From assembly GCA_036365145.1 (NCBI GenBank), contig JAEOAD010000005.1, positions 5,933,001 to 5,997,000 on the forward strand: a stretch of DNA of 64,000 nucleotides, written 5' to 3'. The DNA comes from Orientallactaga sibirica (lineage: Eukaryota; Chordata; Mammalia; Rodentia; Dipodidae). A model generated the notes under the pieces. It searched no databases, was not told the DNA's origin, and worked only from the letters and a program-made list of their open reading frames with translations. This document shows, piece by piece, positions 1-11,831 of this stretch. Positions within the stretch are counted from its first letter, which is position 1. Each line of letters opens with the position of its first letter. Made by a program: the position numbers and the translations under genes.

Positions 1-35
1 GCCCAGTCCTATGGCGAAGGCTTCCCGTGGCAGCT

Positions 36-71
36 CAGCAGGAGCGCTTACATATGTAAGCGCTCCTGCTG
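36..71. repeat. Perfect 36-bp palindrome
   Basis: Every base from 36 to 53 pairs with its partner from 71 back to 54, with no spacer; the centre is CAT|ATG and the arm reads AGCAGGAGCGCTTACAT plus one outer C/G pair. Pairing stops abruptly at 35/72. It could extrude as a hairpin. It is not part of a SINE or another repeat recognised here. Confidence 0.95.
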
Positions 72-646
72 CACTTTTAGCTTCCACACCCAACCATGGC
101 GGTGCCTGGGCCTCTTTAGGGCTAGTATCCACATGTATATTTAAAGATCTTGGCAGAAAGTCATTGCTGGATGGTGAAGCCGGGATGACATGTGTTCAGA
201 GCACAAGCTCCTCTGGCTCGGCGTGAACCCATGCCCCGCTCCTGTAATCTCTTTCCAGTCTCCACGAGCAAGGGCCCCTCAGTTCCCAAGTGACTCTTCA
301 ACAGGGAAGCCTCCTTAAGTCTAGTAAGCTTTCCTGCGGATGGGTTATAAGTTCCTCCCCTTGCATCATTGCCCCTACAGAACAGAGTGTTGGATGTTTC
401 TGGAATGCTGTGGTTCAGACGAAACTTGGATGCAAAGGATGGTCTATATTTCCTATAGCCTTCCTTATCTCTTCATGGAAATACATAAAGTCTACCCAAA
501 ATATCTTCCTATGTGCTTAGGGCTATGAAACTGGCTGCTATCATGGACGTGAAAGGAACACAGGCCACTTCTAGGCTGGTGTCTAACGACATCATATGAG
601 AGAAGTTCAGGTCCCTGAAACACACACTCACAGATGTTAAATTTCC
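72..646. other. No feature recognised
   Basis: Mixed-composition DNA. Short open frames are present but show no splice context, family motif or length that would support a gene. Confidence 0.5.
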
Positions 647-650
647 TCAC

Positions 651-863
651 TTTTTATTTTATTTATTTATTTGCAAGCAGAGAGAGAGAGAGTGAAGTGA
701 GACAGACAGAGGGAATGGGTGTGCTAGCACCCCAGCCACTGCAAATGAACTCCAGATGTATGCTACATTTGTGCATCTGGCTTTATGTGTGTACTGGGGA
801 ATCAAACCTGGACTCTCAGGCTTTGCAGGCAAGTGCCTTAACCACTGAGCAATCTCTCCAGCC
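651..863 (-). mobile_element. tRNA-derived SINE, near full length
   Basis: Read on the minus strand it starts at the GGCTGGAGAGAT-type head (plus-strand CTCTCCAGCC at its right end) and runs to an A-rich tail seen as TTTATTTATTT on the left. A box-B-like GGTTTGATTCCC region is present. Confidence 0.9.
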
Positions 864-866
864 TAT

Positions 867-901
<35 letters not shown>

Positions 902-947
902 TAAGCACAGAGAAATAGAGTGAAGAGAGACAGACAGGGAGAATGGT
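864..947 (-). mobile_element. Truncated SINE with long (TATT)n tail
   Basis: About 38 bp of TATT repeats followed by the AGAGACAGACAG-type tail-proximal part of a second minus-strand SINE. The 651-863 copy abuts its A-rich tail, so that copy probably inserted there. Confidence 0.75.
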
Positions 948-1130
948 CCCTCACATCTTCTGTTAACAAAATAATATGAGTTTTTTTTTTTTTTTGCTAT
1001 GTCCTGATTTGTGGGCAACACCAGCATTAATGATCTGGAGATACAAACTCAGGCAATACTAAAGTAAACTGGCAGTCAGTTGCTTCTATTAAACTGGGTC
1101 CCATTAAATATTTTTAACATGTTATTCATA

Positions 1131-1233
1131 TTTTTTATTTGTGAGCAGAGACACATTGAGGAAAGAGAGAGAGAGAGAGTGACAGAGCAAATAGGCATGC
1201 CAGGGCCTCTAGCTACTGCAGACAAACTCCGCT
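1131..1233 (-). mobile_element. Truncated tRNA-derived SINE
   Basis: Only the 3' half is present: TTTTTTATTT tail, GAGAGAGAG run, GCCAGGGCCTCTAG and CAAACTCC. The tRNA-like head is missing. Confidence 0.8.
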
Positions 1234-1423
1234 GGTTGACCTCATTAATAAGGTAACACAAGTGTTCATAGGCTTTCACATACTTAGCAACAACTTGCCA
1301 AGAATGTGACATCCTGTGGAAACAAGCATTAATGCTCTGAATAAATAAGCATGTCAAATGGCCATAGTTTGTCATTTTACTGACCTAATGAAAGGTATAT
1401 TCAGAGCCAGGTTTCTATTTCTT

Positions 1424-1639
1424 ATTTTTTAATATTTTATTTACTTATTTATTTATTTGAGAGAGAGGGAGGGGCAGATAGACAGAAAGAGGGCCACACC
1501 AGGGCCTCTACCACTGCAAATGAACTCCAGACACATGCGGCCCCTGTGCGTCTAGCTTACGTGGGCCCTGGGAAATTGAACCGGGGTCCTTAGGCTTCCC
1601 AGGCAAATGCCTTAATTGCTAAGCCAGTTTCCCAACCCC
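1424..1639 (-). mobile_element. tRNA-derived SINE, diverged head
   Basis: All modules are present, but the head is mutated (plus-strand AAGCCAGTTTCCCAACCCC in place of the usual CCATCTCTCCAGCCC). Confidence 0.88.
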
Positions 1640-1940
1640 AGATTTCTATTTCTGTTTTTGTGTTTTGGCCTGTGGAATTTTTCAAATGCACATTATGGAT
1701 TGATTTCTGAGACTTGTACACCAGAGATGAGAATCTTGTGTGATCTGGGCAAAAATCCCCTCTTTTACAGCTAGCTACTTAGTAGTCATTACTAACGCAC
1801 ACTCTGCACTGTCTTGCGGGTCCATGCCAGCCAGCCTCACCTGGAGCTAGTCAGACTATCTCACATTTTGGGAGGCGAAAGAGAAAGTTGAGTCATATAG
1901 TGATATTTAAAAATATAGATGAATATTTAAAAATAAATAA

Positions 1941-2128
1941 GGGCTGGAGAGATGGCTTAGTGGTTAAGGTGCTTGCCTGCAAAACCTAAGGACCCAGGTT
2001 GGATTCCCAGAACCCATGTAAGCCAGGTGCACAAGGTGGCTCATTGCATCTGGAGTTCATTTGCAGTGGCTAGAGGTCATGGCAGCCCATTCTCTCTCTC
2101 TCTCTCAAATAGATAAATAAATAAATAT
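1941..2128 (+). mobile_element. tRNA-derived SINE, full length
   Basis: Begins GGGCTGGAGAGATGGCTTAG and ends in ATAAATAAATAAAT. The B1 at 2131 follows the tail directly. Confidence 0.93.
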
Positions 2129-2130
2129 AA

Positions 2131-2280
2131 GCTGGGTATGGTGGCACATGCCTTTAATCCCAGCACTAGGGAGGCAGAGGTAGGAGGATCGCTGTGAGTT
2201 CAAGGCCACAATGAGACTACAGAGTGAATTCCAGGTCAGTCTGGGCCAGAGTGAGACCCTACCTTGAAAAACCAAAAAAT
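2131..2280 (+). mobile_element. B1 SINE (7SL-derived)
   Basis: Shows the B1 body: GCTGGGTATGGTGGCACATG, CCTTTAATCCCAGCACT, GGAGGCAGAGGTAGGAGGAT, GAGTGAGACCCTACC and an A-rich tail. It sits in the tail of the preceding SINE. Confidence 0.93.
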
Positions 2281-2318
2281 AAAATAATAAATTAAATATT
2301 TTAAAAAAATATATAGAT

Positions 2319-2498
2319 GGGCTGGGAAGATGGCTCTAATGGTTTAATGTACTTGCTTACAAAACCTGTCAGCCTGGGTTTGATTCCCCAGGAACCACGT
2401 AAAGCCAGACACCCAACATGGTGCATGCATCAGAAATTCCTTTGCAATGGCAAGAGGTCCTGGCATGACCATCTTCTCTCTCTCATACATAATAAAAT
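2319..2498 (+). mobile_element. tRNA-derived SINE, older copy
   Basis: Recognisable head (GGGCTGGGAAGATGGCT) and tail (CTCTCTCATACATAATAAA) with many substitutions, so older than its neighbours. Confidence 0.88.
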
Positions 2499-4160
2499 AC
2501 TTTAAGATATAGATATCTTTTTGCAGAATAAGTGTATGCTCTTGGGCAAAAGGGCCTATTTGTAGGAGGAGACCATGCATCCACACTGCTATTGCTATGA
2601 GAGAGAAAATGGATGAAGTGGAAGTGACAGTGGCCTTGGAGCTGGGAAGTCTGATGCCAAGTTTTCATCCGGCAGTGAAAAGCTATGTGACCACACATTT
2701 CTCAGGAATCAGTCTTTGAGAGTTCTTACACGTAAACTGAAGATTAGAAGTCTTGCCTACTTTCTTTGTATGCTTGTGTTAAATCAGACACAAAATAACA
2801 TGCTTGCATATGTTGATGAGGTGTTATAACCGTGTATTATAGTGATTAATTTAGTATTATTAGTGAGAAGTCATGAGCCATAGTTGTAAGAGCACAAATG
2901 TGCGTGCCGTTCATGTATTGACACCGAGACATGTAGAAGAGCTGTGGGAAAGGGCTGTTCTCACTCCACACACACACACGCACTCCCGTGGGGGATCACC
3001 CTTCTTGGAACGTCGGTACTTAACTCTTAGAAGGGTGCTAACCTCAAAGTCCGAGGTGCTAGTTTTGCGTCTAGATTAACAGGCTCATTAAGATTAAGAA
3101 AATAGATAAAACTTTTGGATGGGCTTTAAAAGGGGGAAGGAAAAATCATCCCAGATATAGGCAAAAGCCATGTGATGCAGGTCATAAAATTCCCCCCCGA
3201 GCTGGATTTAATTAGAAATTGTTGGGACTATTTGGCATGCAAACATCTGCTGTCAGATCTGCACAGCATTTCCCAGCCTTGGAACAGCTGTATGTAGTTT
3301 TTCTTTCCCTTTGCAACTAAACCTAGGGAGAAACCTGCTCTGCTTTGGCAAGAGTGTGCAGTTATTCTCCAGAACTAATCAGATCAGCTTAGAGAGTACA
3401 TGAAAAAGATTTGAGCAGTTTATGGCTAAATAATCCTCGGCCCTTATTTTGTTGAAGCTTTCTCAGTATGTTTTCAGCGTCAGCTTGTGAAAAGTTTTGG
3501 AGGAAAAAAAAAAAAAATCCTTCAAGGCACCCTGGAATCCCTGGTGCTGTTGAAGAGGGTTTGTTTGACTTTTATTGGTACAGTTTCAGTTCTCTGAAAC
3601 GCATGTGCAAGCTGGTGGTGCTGTTTAGCCCAGGCATGTAGAATGTTCTACTAACTAAAGAGAAGTGGAGGGGTGCGTGTACTAAAAATAAACATGAAAA
3701 TCATATGCCTAGTGATATGCAATTCTCACCTTAGACAGCGACCATGCAAACACACAGCTGACTGTCACAAGAAGCGGGAGAAGACTTCAGGGTGGCCCCT
3801 CCTCACTGGTGGAGGAAGCACGAATTCTCTGGTGGTCAGCAGGGTCATATAGTCACGCACAAGGAAGCGCAGGACGTGCACGTGTGTGAGAATCAAAGGC
3901 CTTCTGCAGACCGTGACTTTAGAACACCTCCACTCTAGAAGTGCTCCTGCGGAGAGCGACCTTAACCTTCGTCCCCAAAAGCAACTCCAAGGCAGACAAA
4001 ATGAAGAAAAGCAACCGTCTCTCGGCGTTCCTGAATTTGATCCGAAGTACGCAGACAAGTGAGATTTGCTCATGACAACGTCTGGATCTTGGTCAAAATC
4101 TAAATGAGTCCGTGGCATTACTCCCAGGGACATTCCTTGGTGCTGCTGTTGTTTGTTCCA
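2499..4160. other. Unique DNA, nothing recognised
   Basis: No repeat module or supported exon seen. A minus-strand open frame of 122 codons (3765-4133) has no acceptor, donor or family motif that I recognise. Confidence 0.45.
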
Positions 4161-4294
4161 TTTTTTTTATTTTCTGAAACAGGGTCTCAGGTAGCCTAGG
4201 CTGGCCCCAAATTGGCTACATAACTTTGTCTTTGATCCCCTCTAAAATCTACCATCCATGTGCTGGGTCACAGGTGTTCACTGCCACACCTGGC
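4161..4294 (-). mobile_element. Old B1-like SINE
   Basis: Plus strand shows GGGTCTCAGGTAGCCTAGG, then GTGCTGGGTCACAGGTG and CCACACCTGGC, which is the complement of a worn B1. Confidence 0.7.
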
Positions 4295-4310
4295 AAGGTT
4301 TTCATCTAAT

Positions 4311-4400
4311 TTTTTTGGGGGGATGTTGGGAGTGGTGTTCATAATTGAACCCAGGGACTCCCACATGCTTGGCAGATACTATACCACTGAGCTACAGTCA
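4311..4400 (-). mobile_element. Old tRNA-like SINE fragment
   Basis: ATTGAACCCAGGGACTCCC followed by ACTATACCACTGAGCTACA is the reverse complement of a tRNA-derived promoter region of the B2/ID kind. Subfamily unclear. Confidence 0.55.
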
Positions 4401-4514
4401 CGAACTAGTCCTGACTCTACTCTGTCATGGTGGTTATCCAGCCAGGGCAGCAAGGGAGCCACAAAACCCACCAGCATAACCTGTCCCTGCAGAGCATGTG
4501 TTGGCTCATTCTGG

Positions 4515-4645
4515 TGGCTATAATACATGATCGGAGATGACGTGTCTTGCAGACAAGAGGAATTTACTTCTCAAGCTTCTGGAGGATGGGAAGTTCAAGA
4601 TCAATGTACTAGCAGAGTCAGTGTCTAGTGAAGCCATGCCTTCCT
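4515..4645 (-). mobile_element. MLT1-like MaLR LTR fragment
   Basis: GAATTTACTTCTCAAGCTTC, then GGAAGTTCAAGATCAA, resembles the reverse complement of the 3' part of MLT1-type LTRs. Call based on recalled consensus. Confidence 0.45.
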
Positions 4646-6589
4646 TGTCCCAGGGCTCTACTGCTTGTTAAGAGTTCATTTGATTGGCAGCATTGACTGA
4701 TAAAGGGCCAGCTGGGCAGCAACTGAACAGAGAGGACCAGGAAGCCTAAGACTGTGAATCTAACTGTGGCTAATAACATTCAGAGAGACCAGGGAGAAAA
4801 TGAACTGGAATTTTGAGGAAAGATAACATACTTGAAGGTTTTCTGAGCTCTGGCCTACTCTGAGCTGGCTGGAGGCTGTGTGCACACACATTGAATTCAT
4901 AGCAGCCCGTCACCATGCACACATCTCTGACAGGTGAAGCTTAAATGCAGATGCAAGGGAGGTGGGCAAGAGCCAGCCAGTGTCCTTCTCACTGGAGGCT
5001 CTTGTTGTCTATGTTGGTGGGGACTTCGGCCCCCATACAGCAGGCAGTGATGGCTGAATACTCATTGCCCTCCCTGGTCTCCTGAGGGAGTCTAAGCCTC
5101 CAGCTCATAATGTTAACGGTGTTCACAGGGTAGAAACTTGATCTGACTATGGGGTTAGAAGTGGGACCTGCGGGGAAATTATTAGGATTAGAAAAGTCCA
5201 TTCGTTAGGGTGTAGTTTCCATGGCTGAATCTGGATGGCTTTGCAAGAAGAGGGAGAGATACTTAAAAGAACAGGCACACGCTCACCAGGCTGTGACAGT
5301 GAAGTTAGCTGTATGCCTGAACTGTGCTTCTTGTCCTCCAGCCATGTCATTCCATCGGAGTCCTCTAGGGGCGCTATCCCAAATGTGAGTGCTAGCTTAG
5401 ACTTACTGAATTAGAACAATCAGGGCTGGGGCTAAGGAATTGATATTTTTGCAAGAAAAAAAATAAATAAAAATTTACATACATTATGATCCCAAAGACT
5501 GAAACCTAGGGTTAGAAGCAGGGTGCTGGTTCAGGTGAGAGAGTTTGAAATTAGCAAGAACAATGGAATTGGAATTTTTGAATGAAAGCGAATGCCCTTG
5601 AAGTTCAGTTGCTTCAACTATCAAATGTGCGTACATTTTAACAACAATGGCTTCCAGTTTGTATGATTAAGTATTTGGATGCAGATAAACATGATGTATA
5701 TACGCTTGCAATTTTAATCCATAGATAGGGAACAAAATGTTTTTTTAATGATGAAAAATAACAGTCTTTAATCACTAATAATGTGACTACATACTTGATG
5801 ATACAGAGATACTTGTACACTAAAAGGATATGTTAAAATAATTTAAAGAAGGTAACATTTCAAAGTACTTGTAACGAGCTGCAGATTGATTTTATTATGC
5901 TGGTAGACCTACATGCAGTCTTATTCACAAAAATACTTTTCAAAACAAAAGTCAATCTAAGAAAAAAGTATGTATAACCATGTGTGTTATATTAAAACTT
6001 CTTTACATTAATCATCTGGCGATTAAAAATAGTATGAGTAGAAGAGTCATTCTTGGAACACATTCTCACCTCTCAGCTAGTATTTTGGTAGTCTCTGTGG
6101 CACTATGTCACTGGAATATTTCTAAAGATTTTTAAATCTCATTATCATCTTATTTCTTTTCTTTAAAATTAAATCCCATCTATATTTCATCACTCACAAA
6201 TACATAGTTGATATACTTAATTGACATTTCTCTGTATACTATCATATTGTTAATTTAGAAAATTATCTCCTATACAGTGTCAAAGTATCTGGTAATTCAG
6301 GCAAAATTGTTCAAAATAGGAATTAAATAATTTTTATTTTTATACTGAAAATATAAGCATTTTAACCCCACTGTTTTAATAGATACTGCACATTGACTTC
6401 CATTCAAAGGTTTTTCCTTGATAGATGTTTTCATATGAAAAATGTATCAAATAAACCTTCGATGTAATTCTTCTGAATGTTTCACTGTTGTAGATGTTTC
6501 ACAATAATGGAGTTGTTCCACTTTGAGAGGGGATATATGTATATATAAATGTACAATCAAAAAGAGAACTGAAAACTTATCAAAGCAGA
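4646..6589. other. Mostly AT-rich unique DNA
   Basis: No SINE modules, long open frames or splice-flanked exons found. AT content rises from about 5,400 onwards. Confidence 0.45.
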
Positions 6590-6770
6590 ACAATGGCAGC
6601 TGCTGAGGCCTTAATACTTCAGGAGACCTGTGGCACACCTCCCAAGGCTCAGGGAGCATTGCGGAGGACGGGCCGACAGAATGCAAGAGCCAGGGTGGAG
6701 ATGTGTGTTCTGAGATACTGTCCCCCTACACTGACTGGTGCATCCATGATCCCATAGTGAATATTAATTC
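6590..6770 (+). mobile_element. LINE-1 3'-UTR fragment
   Basis: CCAAGGCTCAGGGAGCATTG, a purine-rich GGAGGACGGG stretch, GAATGCAAGAGCCAGGGTGG, then a CTGTCC block. The same ordered modules occur near 46,460-46,560; both resemble a rodent LINE-1 3'-UTR block. Confidence 0.6.
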
Positions 6771-6870
6771 CTCAGGAAATTAAAAGAAATTATACTATCA
6801 CCCAGCTATATCATTCATGTATGTAGCTGAAGGAACATAAGTCAGTATATATCAGAGTACATGTTCATTT

Positions 6871-7084
6871 AAAAAATATTTTTTATTTTTATTTATTTAT
6901 TTGAGAGAGGGAAAGAGGCAGAGAGAAAGAGAGAGAGCAAGAATGGGTGCACCAGGGCCTCCAGACAGTGCAAACAAACTCCAGATGCATGTGCCCCCTT
7001 GTGCATCTGGCTTACGTGGGTCCTGGGGAATTGAACCGGGGTCCTTTGGCTTTGCAGGCAAACACTAAGCCATCTCTCCAGCCC
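6871..7084 (-). mobile_element. tRNA-derived SINE, full length
   Basis: Tail TTTATTTATTTGAGAGAGG on the left, head complement CTAAGCCATCTCTCCAGCCC on the right. Confidence 0.92.
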
Positions 7085-7106
7085 TCATTTTCTTTCCCCT
7101 TTTTCC

Positions 7107-7169
<63 letters not shown>

Positions 7170-7170
7170 T
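7107..7170. repeat. (CTTT)n microsatellite
   Basis: About 16 uninterrupted TTTC units directly beyond the head of the SINE at 6871-7084. In the opposite sense it encodes an artefactual KERK repeat frame. Confidence 0.95.
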
Positions 7171-7775
7171 TACAGCAGTAGTCACCTTGGTCAAGATACA
7201 GAACCAGCTTGGATGCCCAGTGACAGCTAAATGGGTAAAGAAATTACAGTGTAGCTACCACATGGTGTTTCATTCAGCTGTAAAGCAAAATGAAATCCTG
7301 CAACTTGTAGGAAATGTATGATACTAGAGATCATCTTGTTAAGTAGACTAATTGAGACCCAGATAAACATCACATTTCCCTCATGTGTAATCTACATTTA
7401 GTATGTACATATACATATCCATGCACATATACATATAACATATAACATGAGAGTAGAAGGAAGACTGTATTCGGGGAGGAAGGAATCTACCTAAAGGGAG
7501 AGGGGAGGGGAGGGGAGAAGGCAATGGTAAGCAAAAAGAGACATAAACATCACATTTTTTCCTATATGAAGAGTCTAGATTTAATAATATATATCCGTGT
7601 TTATTTCACAATATATAGATGTATGATGAAAGCTGAAGTGAGCCTATATGAGGGGAAGACCAGTGGGTATAGGGAGGATAAGGGATGATTATGGAGGTCC
7701 AAATATGATCAAAGGTAACAATTTATGTGTGTGAAAATGTCATTATTTTGTATACTACCAAAAAAACTTAATAAG
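7171..7775 (+). mobile_element. LINE-1 3' end
   Basis: GGTAAAGAAATTACAGTGTA, TTCATTCAGCTGTAAAGCAA and TGAAATCCTGCAACTTGTAG match the mammalian LINE-1 segment just before and into the 3' UTR; a purine-rich GGGGAGGGGAGGGG tract follows. 5'-truncated, no intact ORF. Confidence 0.75.
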
Positions 7776-7781
7776 TGGAAT

Positions 7782-7946
7782 TTTTTTTTTTTTGTTTTGC
7801 TTTGTTTTTCAAGGTAGGGTCTCACTCTAGCTCAGGCTGACCTGGAATTCACTATGTAGTCTCAGGGGGGCCTCGAACTCATGGCGATCCTCCTACCTCT
7901 GCCTCCCGAGTGCTGGGATTAAAGGTGTGCGCCTCCACACCCGGTT
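7782..7946 (-). mobile_element. B1 SINE
   Basis: Poly-T start, AAGGTAGGGTCTCACTCTAG, GCCTCCCGAGTGCTGGGATT and a CACACCCGGTT end: a complete inverted B1. It lies in the 3' tail of the LINE-1 fragment. Confidence 0.93.
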
Positions 7947-9031
7947 ATAAGTGGAATTTTTTAAAATGAGGAAACAAGGTGATAGAGACTAATTTATGGG
8001 TGTGAAAGAAAAGTGTGCAAAGTGAAACAGGGCACTAGGAGTCAGCCTGCAGGCGAGCCAGCCAGGCTGGTGTGTGGGTGTGTGGTTGAAGTTGCTTTTT
8101 TTGAAAGTGGGTCTGTGATGGCCCTAAATCCTCTTTCTGGATCTATTAAGTCTCAGCATCCAGCCGTGTCTTAGCATGTCCCCATGCTTTAGTGATGGTC
8201 TAGTGATGGTCAAGGAGGTGTGAACTGAACTAATCAATTCCAGGATCAATAGCCTTCCAAATGGTTTTTCTCTCTGAAATGGGCGACATTTGAAATGTGC
8301 CTGCCCAGTGGTCGGAGTCCCTGAGCCACTATGCAGAACCTGATGTGCTGCCAAACTGTTGTATATACAGTGTGAAGGAAAAATGACCCCCTCCCTCCCT
8401 CCCATCATTTTTCTGTTGTTGTTTTGGGCTTCTAAAGTTGGAACTGCTTATTACTGAAGGGTATCTCGTTGCATACTAACCAATACAGAGCCCAAGAAAA
8501 TGAGGACACGTTTGTCTTCAGAGGATGAGCGAGCAGAACTGGCTTTCTGAAACAGGCTGTGCTCAGAATTCCTTCGAGGAAAACAGAGGACAGAAAAGAG
8601 ACAGAATGCTGGGTTCATGCTTCACGAATTAAGGCAACATGCTTGCACTTCAAGTCAGAGAAGTAAATATTTCATTTAAAAACCAGCATTCGGACCATGG
8701 CAGCTTTCTCCTGGGGGTAAATTGGAGACGATGCCAAGTTCACACTCATGGACTTAATTGACGGCACTCCTTTCAACGCAAGGTATCAAAGCCTTCCTCA
8801 TTAGTGACCCTTGTAAAATGAACCTGACCACGTGGGCTGTGGTTGGTTTCCATGAAGTCCTATGAAATGAGCTGCTCTGGCTAAGTTTCCTGCATGTGGG
8901 GGAAGAGGCAGAAAAACACACAACTAGAATAACTTTGGATGGATTTCTTCTCATTTTATATCCAAGGACATTTTTTACAAAGGTTTTCAGTGCTCAGAAG
9001 CAAATAGTAGTTTCAGAATTTACTTTTTCAA
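7947..9031. other. No feature recognised
   Basis: Ordinary-composition DNA. Open frames up to 94 codons on either strand lack supporting context. Confidence 0.45.
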
Positions 9032-9127
9032 TTTTTTTTTGGGGGCTGTCTTGCTGTCTAAGATTCGTGATTCTCTTACTTCAGCCTCCCAAGTGCTAAG
9101 GTAATAGGTGAGTGTCACCAGACCCGA
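9032..9127 (-). mobile_element. Old B1-like fragment
   Basis: Poly-T, CTTCAGCCTCCCAAGTGCTA and GTGTCACCAGACCCGAT form the 5'-half complement of a B1-type element. Confidence 0.6.
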
Positions 9128-9184
9128 TCCAGAGGACACTTTTAATCTTGGGCTTCTTCCCAGAGTTTGAGTAAAGGAAACACT

Positions 9185-9513
9185 TTTTGTTTTTGTTTTT
9201 GTGTGTGTATATGTGTAGTGTGTGAATATGTGTGTCCGTGTGTATATATGCATGTAAGGGACAGAAGACAAACTCTGGTATGCCACCCACCTTTTTTTTG
9301 AGACAAGGTCTTTCATTGGCTCGGAGTTCACTCATTAAGCTAGGCTGCCTGGCCAGCCAGCCCCAGGGATCCATCTGTCTTCATGCGTTTCCAGTGCTGG
9401 GATTACAGACACATGCCATCCACCCAGTCTTTCTGTGAGCACTGGGGATCAAACTCAGGCCCGCATGATTATAAGACAAACACTTTACTCTCTGAGTTCT
9501 CTCCCCTGCCCTT
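9185..9513 (-). mobile_element. B4-type composite SINE
   Basis: GT-rich stretch (9192-9245), a worn B1-like portion (GAGACAAGGTCTTTCATTGG; GTGCTGGGATTACAGACAC), then an ID-like tRNA part (GGGGATCAAACTCAGG). This order is typical of rodent B4 elements. Confidence 0.7.
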
Positions 9514-10789
9514 GAAACACTACTTCTTTTCAACAGATGCACCCCACAGTCAAGCGTGTGAACATCAGGCTGCCTCCTGCATGGACCAAGCTCAGTTTTC
9601 TGGCGCTGAATCGGGGAAGCAGCAGAACCTGGGGTGCAGGGGGGCTGGGGATGTCAGCATCTCTTGGGAAGATGTCGCTCCCAATGGGTGAGAGAAGAGG
9701 CAACAAAGTCTCAGCCTTCAGGACTGATTGACCACATAGGACAAGGATGGACACCAGAGTGACCTGGTGATCAGACCTGTGGTCACTCCTCCTATTCCAA
9801 AGCTCTTCAGTCTCTTGGGACTTTGAGAGGACCTGAGATATGAGAAAGGCTATAGACATCAGGACACACTTGGGAGTCTTTAAAATTATTCAGAGATCAG
9901 TCAGAACTGTCTGCAGAAGTCCAGGGCACATGGTCACTCCAGGATTAACCTTGAGGAAGATGAATTTGTTTCCTGCCATTATGCTGAGGAGCAAGATATC
10001 AATAAGTTGACATGTGGAAAATAGCTTCTCAACACCGCCTCTACCTCCTTGGAAGGAATTCACAGCGTATCCTTATAGGGAAGTATTTATTAGAAGGAGC
10101 TTTTTAGAAGAGTCGCAAATGTGTCAACAAGTAGATTCGGTCACCCCAGTCACGGTCTGTGTGTCAACTGTCTTGCCAAAAAGTAGCATCTTCACCTCCG
10201 CTATGCCTGAGTCTGGGGACCCAGGAAATACAAATGCTGTGTTTTTAGCTGAAGATAGGCAGAGCAGAAGCATTCCAGTCAACGACACCAGAGCCTCCGG
10301 ACATGGCAGAAAGCCTTATTGTGTGAGGCAGAAGGTTTTCTTTCTCCTTGGTGGTCAGTGCTGGCTGGCGCCTGAATCATAGTCTTTAAATCTTCTTCCT
10401 TAAGGAGAGTAATTTCAGCACCAGGTGCAAGCAATGAGTTCATTACCTTGCAGACAATCGCAGCCTGTCTTTTCTTTGTGTGCATTTTAAGGCTTTGAAG
10501 GTATCCAGGCTGTAAGAAGGAGCAGATGGTGGGCTGAAGGTGCATACAGGTGTCTCCTCATTGCCAAAATGTGCCCATCAGATTTGCGTCAGTGAATCTG
10601 CCCTTGTCACTTCTAGCTCATCTCTTTGGGTAAGAAGCAAATACTTCTGATTAACATGTGTGTTTGATGTGAAAATCCCAGACAGGCGATGTGTTTTTGC
10701 AATTATATACTTTTTCTAAGTCTAAGATGTTATGATATGAACTGATTGGCCTATAATCCAAAAGATTTTTAAATTTTATTTTATTTTTA
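9514..10789. other. No supported feature
   Basis: Contains open frames of 102-122 codons on both strands (for example 10,014-10,382 plus). None shows a recognised motif, signal peptide or matched splice sites. Confidence 0.4.
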
Positions 10790-11009
10790 AACAGTTTTTA
10801 AAAATATTTTATTATTTATTTATTTGACAGAGAGAAAGGGGAGAGAGAGAGAGAGAGAGAGAGAATTGGGCACATCAGGGCCTCCAGCCACTGCAAACAA
10901 ACTAAGGATGCATGCATCACCTTGTGCATCTGGCTAACGTGGGTCCTGGGGAATCGAACCTGGGTCTTTTGGCTTTGCAGGCAAACAACTTAACCACTAA
11001 GCCAGCCCA
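10790..11009 (-). mobile_element. tRNA-derived SINE
   Basis: Long GAGA run at 10,841-10,864 next to the TTTATTTATTTGACAG tail. First of three minus-strand SINEs in a row. Confidence 0.92.
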
Positions 11010-11150
11010 ATTTTTTTTCCTTTGGTTTTTCGAGGTAGGCTGACCTGGAATTCACTATGTAGTCTCAAGTTGGGCTTGAACTCACAGCGATCCTCCTACC
11101 TCTGCCTCCCACATGCTGGGATTAAAGGCGTTTTTTCACCACACCCAGGA
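11010..11150 (-). mobile_element. B1 SINE with internal deletion
   Basis: TCGAGGTAGGCTGACCTGG shows that the usual GGTCTCACTCTAGCCCA block is missing between GGTAGG and CTGACC. The rest of the B1 is intact. Confidence 0.88.
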
Positions 11151-11164
11151 GATCTAAATGATTT

Positions 11165-11376
11165 TTAAAAATAATTATTTATTTATTAGGAGAGAGAAAG
11201 AGAGAGAGAGAGAGAGAACGCACGGGCTTGCCAGGGTCTTCTGCCATGGCCACTGAAAACCAACTCCAAATGCACCACTTTGTACATCTGGCTTTATGTA
11301 AGTACTGGGGAATCAAACCCAGGCCATCAGGCTTTGTAATCAGGTGCCTTTAACTGCTGAGCCATCTCTCCAGCCC
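11165..11376 (-). mobile_element. tRNA-derived SINE
   Basis: Variant with AAACCAACTCCAAATGCACC and GGCTTTATGTAAGTACTGGG; head complement GAGCCATCTCTCCAGCCC. Confidence 0.9.
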
Positions 11377-11831
11377 AAGAAGTTTTGTTTGAGTCTAAAT
11401 TTTGTTCTTACATTTTATTTTTTTTTTCTCTAAAGCTAAGAGTGATTAGCATCTTTGTTAGAATGTTTCCAAATCTCTTTCCTGAATTTGTGAAATTCCT
11501 TCACTCTTCTGTTGTCTTTTCCCCGCACAATGATAACTTCACTGGGAAATGGGTGACTTCCCACTCCACAGCCATTCATAGGTTATATTACGACTATGTT
11601 TGCTATTATATTCCACCTCACAGTTCTTTATGGATTCAGCTCTTACACAGCACCAAATCCATAGAATTTGTATGATATGGACCGTGTGTCTTTAAACACT
11701 TGGCAATCTTGGGGACTTTTCAATATGCATTTTGAAATATCCTGAGAATGCAACAATGCCAAACAGGTTAATGCATTGTTTGAGTCATGGGATTCATAGA
11801 CAGCTAGAATACATTTAAAACATCAATTCTT
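11377..11831. other. No feature recognised
   Basis: T-rich stretch; a 96-codon open frame at 11,385-11,675 (plus) starts inside a poly-T run and has no supporting signal. Confidence 0.45.

Noticed and set aside
1941..1975. tRNA-gene-like heads (many places)
   Set aside because: They are the promoter regions of tRNA-derived SINEs; the cloverleaf is degraded and always attached to the SINE body, so none is called a tRNA gene.
7012..7194. Frame encoding a Lys/Glu/Arg repeat
   Set aside because: It is the (CTTT)n microsatellite read in antisense across the head of a SINE.
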